Origin: Duganella sp. BJB480 | GTDB lineage: Bacteria > Pseudomonadota > Gammaproteobacteria > Burkholderiales > Burkholderiaceae_D | DNA: 64,000 nt | Direction of reading: 5' to 3' | NCBI GenBank assembly: GCA_003416985.1 | Contig: QVIN01000017.1 | Coordinates: 1-64,000 of the forward strand | Shown here: piece by piece, positions 1-7,530 of the stretch | How the letters are laid out: the number at the start of each line of letters is the position of its first letter | Numbering within the stretch: the stretch's first letter is position 1 | The notes under the pieces: model-generated | Databases searched by the model: none | What the model saw: the letters and a program-made list of their open reading frames with translations, nothing else | What the model was told of the DNA's origin: nothing | Position numbers and translations under genes: made by a program

Positions 1-101
1 TGACCCACGTGCTCCATGGCACTAAGTCTGATCAGCGTCACTCCGCCCGGCCGCACTTACTTCGTTATTATCCGATGGAGATGCGGTACGCTCAATATAC
101 G

Positions 102-126
102 AAGTCTGACATTCGGACACGAGCTC
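102..126 (-). repeat. REP-like repeat copy, partial, left of the RAYT gene
   Basis: Partial copy of the repeat found also at 1052-1083, 1097-1128 and twice in the palindrome at 7026-7113. Here it reads in the opposite orientation to the two copies beyond the other end of the transposase gene, so the gene is bracketed by inverted copies. The outer tggggt end is missing. It touches the stop codon of the transposase. Confidence 0.8.
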
Positions 127-970
127 AGCCGTTATACCGGCGTTCCAGCGCGGCGACGGCGCGGCTCACCGTTTTGACCGAGACGCCGAAGTGCTCGGCG
201 ATTTGCCGCATCGAAAACGCGGTGGAGCGGTAGGCTTCCGCCATCGCGACGTCGCGCGTGTACTGCAACGCGTACTCGTCAAGCGACATCGCCAGCGCGC
301 GCCGCTGCACCCGCGCGATTTCCACCGACCTGGATTCCTTCGCCGATTCGCGGTGCTGGGCGATGAACCCGGCGTCACCCAATATGCACCGGAAGCGCAC
401 CTGCTTGAGTGGGCTGTCCGCATGCATGCCGGCCATGACGAACTGGTGATAGGCAAGCCGCGCCGCCATCTGATCCTGGCCGAAGCAGGCCAGCAGCCAA
501 TTGGTCGCCAGCCACGCGGCCGCCGGTGCCTCGCCGGTCATCGCGCGATAGCTGCTCCACTCCCAGTCGCCGGGCGCGCACGCCATGCCGGCACGCACGG
601 GATTCAGAACGATGTAGCGCGCTAGTTCGCGCAGGTAGCTCTCCTTTTGCACCAGGATCGCGTGATATCGGCCCTGCATGACGTGGCCGACCAGCTCGTG
701 GCGGCGGTTGTAGTACTGGGAATACGCGCTGTTCAACTGGCGCATGCCTTGCCCGAGATTGCCTTCGGGCGTTTCGACCAGCACGTGATAGTGGTTCGCC
801 ATCTGGCAAAACGCGTGGACGACGAAATGAAAACGCTCGCATACGCGTTCGATTTCCGCGAGCCAAGCCAGGCGATCGCTGCGATCGCGAAAGATGCGCT
901 CACGCCGGTTGCCGCGGCAAGTGATGTGATAAAGCGCACCGGGGAATTCGAGTCTGAGTGGACGGGCCAT
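125..970 (-). CDS. REP-associated tyrosine transposase (RAYT, Y1/IS200-like)
   Basis: About 281 residues from the ATG at 970, chosen because MARPLRLEFPGALYHIT is the usual N-terminus of this family; the open frame extends 10 codons further. The Y1 transposase core carries the HUH-type motif MANHYHVLVETP and the YIVLNPVRAG block. The C-terminal third ends in a helix-turn-helix (MRQIAEHFGVSVKTVSRAV) of the kind fused to some RAYTs. The family nicks single-stranded DNA at REP hairpins and is normally a single-copy domesticated gene. REP-like copies lie on both sides, which supports a RAYT rather than an ordinary IS200 transposase. Neither end shows IS200/IS605 terminal hairpins. Confidence 0.85.
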   Translation of the reverse strand: MARPLRLEFPGALYHITCRGNRRERIFRDRSDRLAWLAEIERVCERFHFVVHAFCQMANHYHVLVETPEGNLGQGMRQLNSAYSQYYNRRHELVGHVMQGRYHAILVQKESYLRELARYIVLNPVRAGMACAPGDWEWSSYRAMTGEAPAAAWLATNWLLACFGQDQMAARLAYHQFVMAGMHADSPLKQVRFRCILGDAGFIAQHRESAKESRSVEIARVQRRALAMSLDEYALQYTRDVAMAEAYRSTAFSMRQIAEHFGVSVKTVSRAVAALERRYNG

Positions 971-1051
971 CGCCACAATGTAGCCGCTGCGCGCTGGCAC
1001 TGCGCTGATGCAACGCAGAAGTCGTTACAGTCCCGGCCGCCATATACGGAA

Positions 1052-1083
1052 GAGCCCGTGTCCGAATGCCAGACTTGACCCCA
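1052..1083 (+). repeat. REP-like repeat copy (variant)
   Basis: A 32-base copy ending in gacttgacccca. It differs from the copy at 1097-1128 at two positions (gcccgtg for gctcgtg, atgcc for atgtc). The two copies are tandem, 13 bp apart, between the RAYT gene and the peptidase gene. Confidence 0.8.
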
Positions 1084-1096
1084 ATAATCTTCAGCT

Positions 1097-1128
1097 GAGC
1101 TCGTGTCCGAATGTCAGACTTGACCCCA
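1097..1128 (+). repeat. REP-like repeat copy (consensus)
   Basis: Exact 32-base match to both arms of the palindrome at 7026-7113. It ends 2 bp before the stop codon of the M28 peptidase, so it lies in the 3' untranslated part of that gene. Confidence 0.85.
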
Positions 1129-1130
1129 CA

Positions 1131-2795
1131 TCAGCGCTTGAATTCGGCGTTGTCTTTCCATTGCGGGCGGTCTTTGCCCTGGGCCACCTGGTAGCCGGCT
1201 TTGAACAGCAGTTCGATGTCTTCCACCGCGCCGCTGGTGTCCCATTTGGCTTGCACCGTGTCGTTGACGGTGTGGTACTGGTGCGCGCTGTAGTTGAGCA
1301 GCTTCTCGCGGCCGTAGCCGGCGGCCTTGCCGATGAAGTTGGCGCTGCTGCGCAGATACACCACCGGCACCCCGCCCCTGGCGAATTCGAACTGGTCGCC
1401 GCGGTAGAAGCTGCCGTAGTCGGCGTTGCTGTCCGGGCGCACGCTGCGGCCCTGGCCGCGCGCGATGCCGATCACCAGATCGTCGGCGCTGGATTTGCCC
1501 ATGCCGCTCAGCTCGACATCCCGCGTGCGGCCCCACATGTTCAGGCCGTCCACGTTGATGTCCAGCAGCGTCTTGTTCAGCGGGTAGGCCGGGTTGCGCG
1601 CGTAGTATTGCGCACCCAGCAGCCCGCGCTCCTCGGCCGTGGTCAGCACGAACACGATGGTGCGCTTGGGCGCCACCGGCAGCGCCTTGTAGGCGCGCGC
1701 GATCTCCAGCAGCGCGGCGACGCCGGTCGCGTTGTCCATCGCGCCGTGGAAGATCTGCTGCGTGCGCGGTCCCGGCAGCGTGTCGTCGATGCCGAAGTGG
1801 TCCCAGTGCGCGCTGTAGACGATCGCTTCATTCTTCAACTGCGGATCGGAGCCGGGTATCCGCGCCACCACATTGTGCGAGCCCACCTCGCGCCACGCGT
1901 TCAGCGCCGTGACGTTGAGCTTGACGCCCAGCGGCACCGGCTTGAAGTTGCGCGACAGCGCCTGCTGCTTGAGCACGTCGAAGTCCAGTCCGGCGGCCTT
2001 GAACAGCTCGCGCGCGCGGTCGCCCTGCAGCCAGCCGGGAATGGCCGGGAACAGCGGATCGGGCGTCTTGCCCTTGATGGCGAAATTCTCGCGGCCCCAG
2101 CTGTTGCGCACGACGTCGTACGGATAGGTGGCCGGCTTGGTCTCGTGCACGATCAGCGCGGCGGCCGCGCCCATCTTGGCCGCCATCTCGAATTTGTAGT
2201 TCCAGCGGCCGTAGCGGGTGGTGGCGCTGCCGCCGAACATGGCCGGGTCCAGCAACTTGGGATGCTTGGGGTCGGGCAGCTGCGGGTCGTTGATCAGCAT
2301 GACCAGCGTCTTGCCCTTGAGGTCGGCGCCCTTGTAGTCGTCCCACTGGAACTCGGGCGCCTGCACGCCGTAGCCGACGAACACCAGCTCGGAATTGGCG
2401 ACTTCGATTTTCTTGTCGGTGCGCGCGGTCCACGCCACGTAGTCGTCGCCGAAGGTCAGCTGCTTGCTCTGGCCGTCCTTGATGTAGCTCATCGTCGGAT
2501 GGCTGGAGATCGCCACCAGCGGCACCGGCTGCAGGTAGGTGCCGTCCGGGTTGCCCGGCTCCAGGCCCATCTTCTTGAACTGCTGTTGCAGGTATTCGAT
2601 GGTCACGGTCTCGCCGTGGGTGCCCGGCGCGCGGCCCTCGAACTCGTCGGAGGCCAGCGTGGTGATGTGTTCCAACAGACGTTCGCCGTCGATGCGCGGC
2701 GTCGCCGCCTCGGCCGGTTTTCCGGCCTTGGGCGCGGCGGCCAGGGCATGGCCGGTGCACAACGCCAGCAGCGCCATCGACAGTAGGTATCTCAT
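1131..2795 (-). CDS. M28-family zinc aminopeptidase with PA domain, secreted
   Basis: About 554 residues from the ATG at 2795, chosen because it gives a clean signal peptide (MRYLLSMALLALCTGHALAA); upstream in-frame starts would overlap the LysR gene. A protease-associated (PA) insert occupies roughly residues 130-290. The M28 peptidase domain follows with the two-zinc ligand set visible: SAHWDHFG, GAMDNATG, TTAEERGLLG, NVDGLN and SAHQYH. The family removes N-terminal amino acids from peptides outside the cytoplasm. The gene follows the LysR gene by 28 bp on the same strand and could be cotranscribed with it. No strong ribosome-binding site was seen. Confidence 0.9.
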   Translation of the reverse strand: MRYLLSMALLALCTGHALAAAPKAGKPAEAATPRIDGERLLEHITTLASDEFEGRAPGTHGETVTIEYLQQQFKKMGLEPGNPDGTYLQPVPLVAISSHPTMSYIKDGQSKQLTFGDDYVAWTARTDKKIEVANSELVFVGYGVQAPEFQWDDYKGADLKGKTLVMLINDPQLPDPKHPKLLDPAMFGGSATTRYGRWNYKFEMAAKMGAAAALIVHETKPATYPYDVVRNSWGRENFAIKGKTPDPLFPAIPGWLQGDRARELFKAAGLDFDVLKQQALSRNFKPVPLGVKLNVTALNAWREVGSHNVVARIPGSDPQLKNEAIVYSAHWDHFGIDDTLPGPRTQQIFHGAMDNATGVAALLEIARAYKALPVAPKRTIVFVLTTAEERGLLGAQYYARNPAYPLNKTLLDINVDGLNMWGRTRDVELSGMGKSSADDLVIGIARGQGRSVRPDSNADYGSFYRGDQFEFARGGVPVVYLRSSANFIGKAAGYGREKLLNYSAHQYHTVNDTVQAKWDTSGAVEDIELLFKAGYQVAQGKDRPQWKDNAEFKR

Positions 2796-2823
2796 TTGGA
2801 AGGGATTGCTAAGAAGGAATCCC

Positions 2824-3732
2824 TCATTCTGACACATTTTGTTGCTCAAGAACACTAGCAAGCCAATCGACGACCACGCGCACCCGTGGCGACAGGTGGC
2901 GGTTGTGCGCGTACACGATGTTCAGCGGCAACGGCGCCGGCCGCCATTGCGGCAGCACCTCCTCCAGTTCGCCCGAGGCCAGCAGCGGCGCCAGGCTCTG
3001 GCGCGGCATCTGGATCAGGCCCAGGCCGGCCAGGCAGCAGGCCAGGTAGGCGTCGGTGCCGCTGACCGACACCTGGCTGCGCATCGGAAGGGTGCGTTCG
3101 GCGCCGTCGGCGTCGACGTATTCCCAATCGAGGTCGCGCCCGCTCTGGCTGGAGAAGAAATTGACCGCCGTGTGGTGGCGCAGGTCGTCCAGCGTTTGCG
3201 GCCGGCCGTGGCGCGCCAGGTAGGCGGGCGCGGCGACGTTGATCTGTTCCATCGCCGCCACGCGGCGCGCCACCAGCGTGGAGTCGCGCAGCGTGCCGCC
3301 GCGCACCGCGCAGTCGATGCCTTCGCCGACCAGGTCGACGTAGCGGTCGGTCGAGCCCAGCCGCAGCTGCAGGTGCGGATGGCGCTGGCAGAACGCCGGC
3401 AGCGCCGGGATCACGTACAGGTGCGCCAGCCGCTCCGGCAGGTCGATCCGCACGGTGCCGCTGAGCAGGCGGCCGTCGCCGGCGAACAGGCCGTTCAGGT
3501 TGTCGAGGTCGTTGAGCAGGGCGGTGCAGCGCTCCAGGTATTGCGCGCCCTCCACCGTCAGGCTGACCTTGCGCGTGGTGCGCTGGAGCAGGCGCACGCC
3601 CAGCTGCTGCTCGATGGCCTGCACGGCGTTGGTCACGCTGGGCTTGGGCAGGTCCAGCCGCTCGGCTGCCTGGGTGAAACTCTTGCAGTCGGCCACCGCC
3701 TGGAAGATCTGCATGGCCTTGAACTGGTCCAT
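2824..3732 (-). CDS. LysR-family transcriptional regulator
   Basis: About 302 residues. The N-terminal winged helix (MDQFKAMQIFQAVADCKSF, then the QLGVRLLQRTTRKVSLT block) is typical of LysR regulators, followed by a substrate-binding domain. The start at 3732 was chosen on this homology; the frame stays open much further upstream through the antisense of the reductase gene. It is divergent from the aldo/keto reductase, with 105 bp between the starts, so the reductase is its probable target. The family usually also represses its own gene. Inducer unknown. Confidence 0.92.
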   Translation of the reverse strand: MDQFKAMQIFQAVADCKSFTQAAERLDLPKPSVTNAVQAIEQQLGVRLLQRTTRKVSLTVEGAQYLERCTALLNDLDNLNGLFAGDGRLLSGTVRIDLPERLAHLYVIPALPAFCQRHPHLQLRLGSTDRYVDLVGEGIDCAVRGGTLRDSTLVARRVAAMEQINVAAPAYLARHGRPQTLDDLRHHTAVNFFSSQSGRDLDWEYVDADGAERTLPMRSQVSVSGTDAYLACCLAGLGLIQMPRQSLAPLLASGELEEVLPQWRPAPLPLNIVYAHNRHLSPRVRVVVDWLASVLEQQNVSE

Positions 3733-3837
3733 GATTGTTATCTCTGGTCGAATAAAGTAATGGGATTTACTATATTTATTGCTGATATCGATAATAGCAT
3801 AATGGCTCCACTCGCTAACCACCCTGGAGATTTCATC
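3733..3837. promoter_or_regulatory. Divergent LysR / aldo-keto reductase control region
   Basis: AT-rich 105 bp, in contrast to the GC-rich genes around it. It holds a dyad-rich stretch (tgatatcgataatagca, about 3781-3798) suitable for a LysR-type operator. The reductase has a good ribosome-binding site (ctggaga) 8 bp before its ATG. The exact T-N11-A site was not assigned. Confidence 0.5.
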
Positions 3838-4836
3838 ATGCAAACACGCAAACTTGGCCGCACCGGCCCGCAAGTCGCCCAGCTGGGCCTGGGCCTGATG
3901 GGCATGTCCGACCTGTACGGCCCGGCCGACCGCGGCGAAAGCCTGGCCACCATCCGCGCCGCCATGGACGCCGGCGTCACCCTGCTCGACACCGGCGACT
4001 TTTACGGCATGGGCCACAACGAGATGCTGCTGGGCGAGGCGCTGGCCGCCGGCGGCCGCGACGGCGTGCAGATCAGCGTCAAGTTCGGCGCGCTGCGCGA
4101 CCCGGCCGGCAACTGGGCCGGCATCGACACCCGCCCGGTGGCGCTGAAGAACTTCGCCGCGTATTCGCTCAAGCGCCTGGGCGTCGAGCACATCGACATC
4201 TACCGCCCGGCCCGCCTGGACCCGAACGTGCCGATCGAGGACACCATCGGCGCCATCGCCGAGCTGGTCCAGGCCGGCCGCGTCAAGCACATCGGCCTGT
4301 CCGAGGTGGGCAGCGAGACGCTGCGCCGCGCCCACGCCGTGCATCCGATCGCCGACCTGCAGATCGAATATTCGCTGATCTCGCGCGGCATCGAGAACGG
4401 CATCCTGCAGACCTGCCGCGAGCTGGGCATCGGCATCACCGCCTACGGCGTGCTGTCGCGCGGGCTGATCAGCGGCCACTGGAGCAAGCAGCGCGAGGGC
4501 GAGGCCGACTTCCGCGGCCTGGCCAGCCCGCGCTTCCAGGGCGAGAACCTGGACCGCAACCTGGCGCTGGTGGAGAAGCTGCGCGCCATCGCCGGCGAGC
4601 TGGGCGTGTCGGTGGCGCAGGTGGCGATCGCCTGGGTGGCGGCGCAGGGCGAGGACATCGTGCCGCTGGTCGGCGCCCGCACCCGCGTGCGGCTGGAGGA
4701 GGCGCTGGCCTCGACCAGGGTGAAGCTGTCGCCGTCCGACCTGGCGCGGCTGGAGCAGGCGGTGCCGCCCGGCGCGGCGTCCGGCGGCCGCTACGACGCC
4801 CACTCGACGGCGGTGCTGGACAGCGAGAACAGCTGA
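3838..4836 (+). CDS. Aldo/keto reductase
   Basis: About 332 residues with the AKR TIM-barrel order: MQTRKLGRTGPQVAQLGLG at the N-terminus, LLDTGDFYGMGHNE with the catalytic Asp and Tyr, the ISVKFG lysine strand, and a C-terminal NADPH-binding part (IVPLVGARTRVRLEEAL). The usual catalytic His strand reads IYRPARLDP, so the canonical His is replaced; a subgroup of bacterial AKRs shows this. It probably reduces aldehydes or ketones with NADPH. The divergent LysR gene suggests inducible control. Confidence 0.9.
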   Translation: MQTRKLGRTGPQVAQLGLGLMGMSDLYGPADRGESLATIRAAMDAGVTLLDTGDFYGMGHNEMLLGEALAAGGRDGVQISVKFGALRDPAGNWAGIDTRPVALKNFAAYSLKRLGVEHIDIYRPARLDPNVPIEDTIGAIAELVQAGRVKHIGLSEVGSETLRRAHAVHPIADLQIEYSLISRGIENGILQTCRELGIGITAYGVLSRGLISGHWSKQREGEADFRGLASPRFQGENLDRNLALVEKLRAIAGELGVSVAQVAIAWVAAQGEDIVPLVGARTRVRLEEALASTRVKLSPSDLARLEQAVPPGAASGGRYDAHSTAVLDSENS

Positions 4837-4932
4837 CCTATCGGATAAGCGGATGAGTTTAAGCGGATATTTGCGCTTTTATATCTGAAAAATTAATCCT
4901 ACTATGACTCCATCGACGACACAAAGCCGGTT

Positions 4933-4952
4933 GGCACCCAGGACTGGGTGCC
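4933..4952. repeat. Perfect 8-bp inverted repeat upstream of the DUF4148 gene
   Basis: ggcaccca and tgggtgcc arms separated by ggac, 26 bp upstream of the DUF4148 start. No T-run follows, so it is not a classical terminator of the reductase gene. It could be an operator, a 5' UTR hairpin or a second type of REP unit. Confidence 0.5.
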
Positions 4953-4978
4953 ACACTTAATCTGACAAGGAGCATCAC

Positions 4979-5278
4979 ATGAACGCCAAATCCATCATCG
5001 CATCGGTCTCCCTCCTGCTTGCCGCTGGCGGCGCTTTCGCGCAGGGCCCTGTGGAGCAGAACGAAGTCACCGCCGACATCGCCAACGCCAAGCCGGTCGC
5101 CAGCACGGTCACCCGCGCCCAGGTCAAGGCGGAAACCATCGCCGCCATCCAGGCCGGCGCGCTGGAGCAGAACGAAGTCACCAGCGACATCGCCTACCAG
5201 GCGGCCCATAGCGGCAAGACCCCCGGCGTGGAAGCGCGCCTGGCCGCCAAGTCCGCCAAGGACCGCAGCGTTCAATAA
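4979..5278 (+). CDS. Small secreted DUF4148-type protein
   Basis: 99 residues: signal peptide MNAKSIIASVSLLLAAGGAFAQ, then a short repetitive mature chain in which EQNEVTADIA and EQNEVTSDIA flank a TRAQVKAETIAAIQAG segment. The TRAQVKAE core is the DUF4148 signature, a periplasmic family of unknown role common in Burkholderiales. A strong aaggag lies 8 bp before the ATG and a Rho-independent terminator follows, so it is monocistronic. Confidence 0.8.
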   Translation: MNAKSIIASVSLLLAAGGAFAQGPVEQNEVTADIANAKPVASTVTRAQVKAETIAAIQAGALEQNEVTSDIAYQAAHSGKTPGVEARLAAKSAKDRSVQ

Positions 5279-5298
5279 ATCCAGACCGCAGTCTCCCG

Positions 5299-5339
5299 GC
5301 GGGCGCCGCGATGCAGATCGCCGCGCCCGCTGTTTTTTT
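5299..5339 (+). terminator. Rho-independent terminator of the DUF4148 gene
   Basis: 8-bp GC stem (gcgggcgc at 5299-5306, gcgcccgc at 5323-5330) followed after two bases by seven T residues. Confidence 0.8.
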
Positions 5340-5424
5340 GATGCACATATGCAAATAAACGACAGTGTCTAGGACACAATTGGAGTATTCTGATTGCCAT
5401 AAGACAATACGGAGACCCGATACC

Positions 5425-7020
5425 ATGAATAAGTTGTCCTTCCAACAGAAGCTTTGGGTACCGTTGATTTGCAGCCTGCTGTGCATCACCGCCATCTTCA
5501 TTTACCAGACCCTGCAGATGCGCGACGTGCGCATCGAGGAACGCCAGATCGACCTGATGAATCTGGACGACGCCGGCCTCAGCATCCTCAAGCTGTACGG
5601 CGACAAGGCCACTTCCGGCGCCATGAGCAAGGAGGACGCCCAGAAGCAGGCCATGGCCTCGATCCAGGCGCTGCGCTTCGGCAAGGACGGCTACATCACC
5701 ATCACCCAGGGCACGCGTTCGCTGATGAATCCGTTCAAGACGGAAAACAATGGCAAGGACATGGCCGACTTCAAGGATCCGAACGGCGTCTACCTGTACC
5801 GCGACATCGCGGCGGCCGGCGCCAAGCCCGAGGGCGGCGGCTTCGTGCGCTACTCGTGGACCCGGCCCAACACCAAGGACCCGGTGCCCAAGATGAGCCG
5901 CGTGGTGCACTTCGCGCAGTGGGACTGGGACCTGGTCACCGGCGCCTACATCGACGACATCGACAACGCCTTCTACGCCTCGCTGTACAAATCGGCCGGC
6001 GTGCTGGCGCTGGTGTGCGTGGTGCTGTGGGCCATCGTCAGCGTGGTCAACAAGAGCCTGCGCCACACCATCGGCGGCGATCCCGAATATGTGGGCGACA
6101 TCGCCCGGCAGATCGCCGACGGCGACCTCAGCGCGCACATCAAGACGCATGAATCGGACCGCGCCAGCATTTTGTACGGCATGAAGTCCATGCAGGCGCG
6201 GCTGGCCGACACCATCGGCGAGATCCGCCGCAGCGCCGACACCATCGCCACCGCGTCGGGCGAGATCGCCTCGGGCAATATGGACCTGTCGGCCCGCACC
6301 GAATCGCAGGCCAGTTCGCTGGAGGAGACGGCCGCCTCGATGGAGGAGCTGACCTCGACCGTGAACCAGAACGCCGACAACGCGGTGCAGGCCAACCAGC
6401 TGGTGATGTCGGCCTCGGCGGTGGCGGAGAAGGGCGGGCGCGTGGTGTCGCAGGTGGTGCAGACCATGGACACCATCAACGCCTCGGCCACGCGCATTGT
6501 CGACATCATTTCGGTCATCGACGGCATCGCCTTCCAGACCAATATTTTGGCCCTGAACGCGGCGGTGGAAGCGGCGCGCGCGGGCGAGCAGGGGCGTGGT
6601 TTCGCGGTGGTGGCGTCCGAGGTGCGCAATTTGGCGCAGCGCTCGGCCGGCGCGGCCAAGGAGATCAAGGAGCTGATCAACGCCTCGGTGGACAGCATCA
6701 ACGCCGGCAGCGCGCTGGTGGCCGAGGCGGGCACGACGATGGATCAGGTGGTGGCCAGCGTCTCGCGGGTCACGCAGATCATGTCGGCGATCACCGAGGC
6801 ATCGAGCGAGCAGAGCACGGGCATCGGCCACGTCAACATGGCGATCACGGAGATGGATTCGGTGACGCAGCAGAACGCCGCATTGGTGGAACAAGCCGCC
6901 GCCGCGGCGGGCAGCATGCAGGACCAGGCCGGGCGCCTGGCCGAGTTGGTCAGCCGCTTCAAGCTGGAAGGCGAAACCGCCGCCGGCGCCAACCGCCCAA
7001 GCCGCCTCGCCCTGCGCTAA
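5425..7020 (+). CDS. Methyl-accepting chemotaxis protein, sCache_2 type
   Basis: About 531 residues from the ATG at 5425, preceded by ggaga; an upstream in-frame ATG at 5365 lacks support. Order: first membrane helix (about residues 10-28), periplasmic single-Cache domain with the FGKDGYITI and QWDWDLVTGAYIDDI blocks, second membrane helix near residue 195, HAMP-like linker, and a signalling domain with the hairpin tip core GIAFQTNILALNAAVEAARAGEQGRGFAVVASEVR (motif positions, abbreviated as GIAFQTNILALNAAVEAARA). No CheR-docking pentapeptide is seen at the C-terminus. It senses a small ligand, probably a carboxylate, and controls CheA. Confidence 0.93.
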   Translation: MNKLSFQQKLWVPLICSLLCITAIFIYQTLQMRDVRIEERQIDLMNLDDAGLSILKLYGDKATSGAMSKEDAQKQAMASIQALRFGKDGYITITQGTRSLMNPFKTENNGKDMADFKDPNGVYLYRDIAAAGAKPEGGGFVRYSWTRPNTKDPVPKMSRVVHFAQWDWDLVTGAYIDDIDNAFYASLYKSAGVLALVCVVLWAIVSVVNKSLRHTIGGDPEYVGDIARQIADGDLSAHIKTHESDRASILYGMKSMQARLADTIGEIRRSADTIATASGEIASGNMDLSARTESQASSLEETAASMEELTSTVNQNADNAVQANQLVMSASAVAEKGGRVVSQVVQTMDTINASATRIVDIISVIDGIAFQTNILALNAAVEAARAGEQGRGFAVVASEVRNLAQRSAGAAKEIKELINASVDSINAGSALVAEAGTTMDQVVASVSRVTQIMSAITEASSEQSTGIGHVNMAITEMDSVTQQNAALVEQAAAAAGSMQDQAGRLAELVSRFKLEGETAAGANRPSRLALR

Positions 7021-7025
7021 AACAC

Positions 7026-7113
7026 TGGGGTCAAGTCTGACATTCGGACACGAGCTCTTCCGTAGCGACGTCGCTACGGAAGAGCTCGTGTCCGAATGTC
7101 AGACTTGACCCCA
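7026..7113. repeat. 88-bp perfect palindrome made of two inverted REP-like units
   Basis: Each half is 44 bases and the halves are exact reverse complements around 7069/7070. The outer 32 bases of each arm match the copy at 1097-1128; the inner 12 bases (ttccgtagcgac) are specific to this pair. It sits between the convergent chemoreceptor (stop at 7020) and lipoprotein (stop at 7117) genes, a typical place for REP pairs, and in RNA would form a very long hairpin that could end transcription from both sides. Confidence 0.9.
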
Positions 7114-7116
7114 ATA

Positions 7117-7530
7117 TTATTTGGCGGGTTCGAGGACGGCGGCTTCGAATACCAGCTTCTTGTCTTCCACGCGGAACACGCCGATCAGCTCGCCCTCGCT
7201 GCCTTTGACGTCGGGGTATTGCGTGCAGGTCTGCGTTTCGACCTGCCATTGCTCCTTGCCGGCGCGTAGCGTCCAGACGTTGTCGCCGTTGGATAGCAAC
7301 TCGATCTCCACATCGTCGGCCGGCATCTCGGCCAGCTCCACCCGGCGCAGGCAGTCCGGCAGGCGCTGCATGATCAGCTCGACGTTGCTGTCGCTGCTCC
7401 AGAAGTGCTTTTGCGCTCGGTGCAGCGTCAGCGCGTGGTTGCCGGTGCTACCGTCCGCGTAGTACGAGGCCGAGTCGTCGACGCAAGCCGTCAGCAGCAG
7501 GGAGGTCAGTACGATCAGGATCTTGCGCAT
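7117..7530 (-). CDS. Small lipoprotein of unknown function
   Basis: 137 residues from the ATG at 7530. It starts with a lipoprotein signal peptide (MRKILIVLTSLLLTAC) whose lipobox ends at the LTAC cysteine. The mature part is acidic with a WTLRAGKEQWQVETQTC region and no domain I recognise. Its 5' end overlaps the 3' end of the upstream chemoreceptor gene in another frame, so translation may be coupled. Located in the membrane or outer membrane by inference. Confidence 0.7.
   Translation of the reverse strand: MRKILIVLTSLLLTACVDDSASYYADGSTGNHALTLHRAQKHFWSSDSNVELIMQRLPDCLRRVELAEMPADDVEIELLSNGDNVWTLRAGKEQWQVETQTCTQYPDVKGSEGELIGVFRVEDKKLVFEAAVLEPAK

Noticed and set aside
1008..2786. 592-residue plus-strand ORF opposite the M28 peptidase gene
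   Set aside because: Low-complexity Val/Ala/His/Arg protein with no domain; it is the antisense of a well-supported GC-rich gene.
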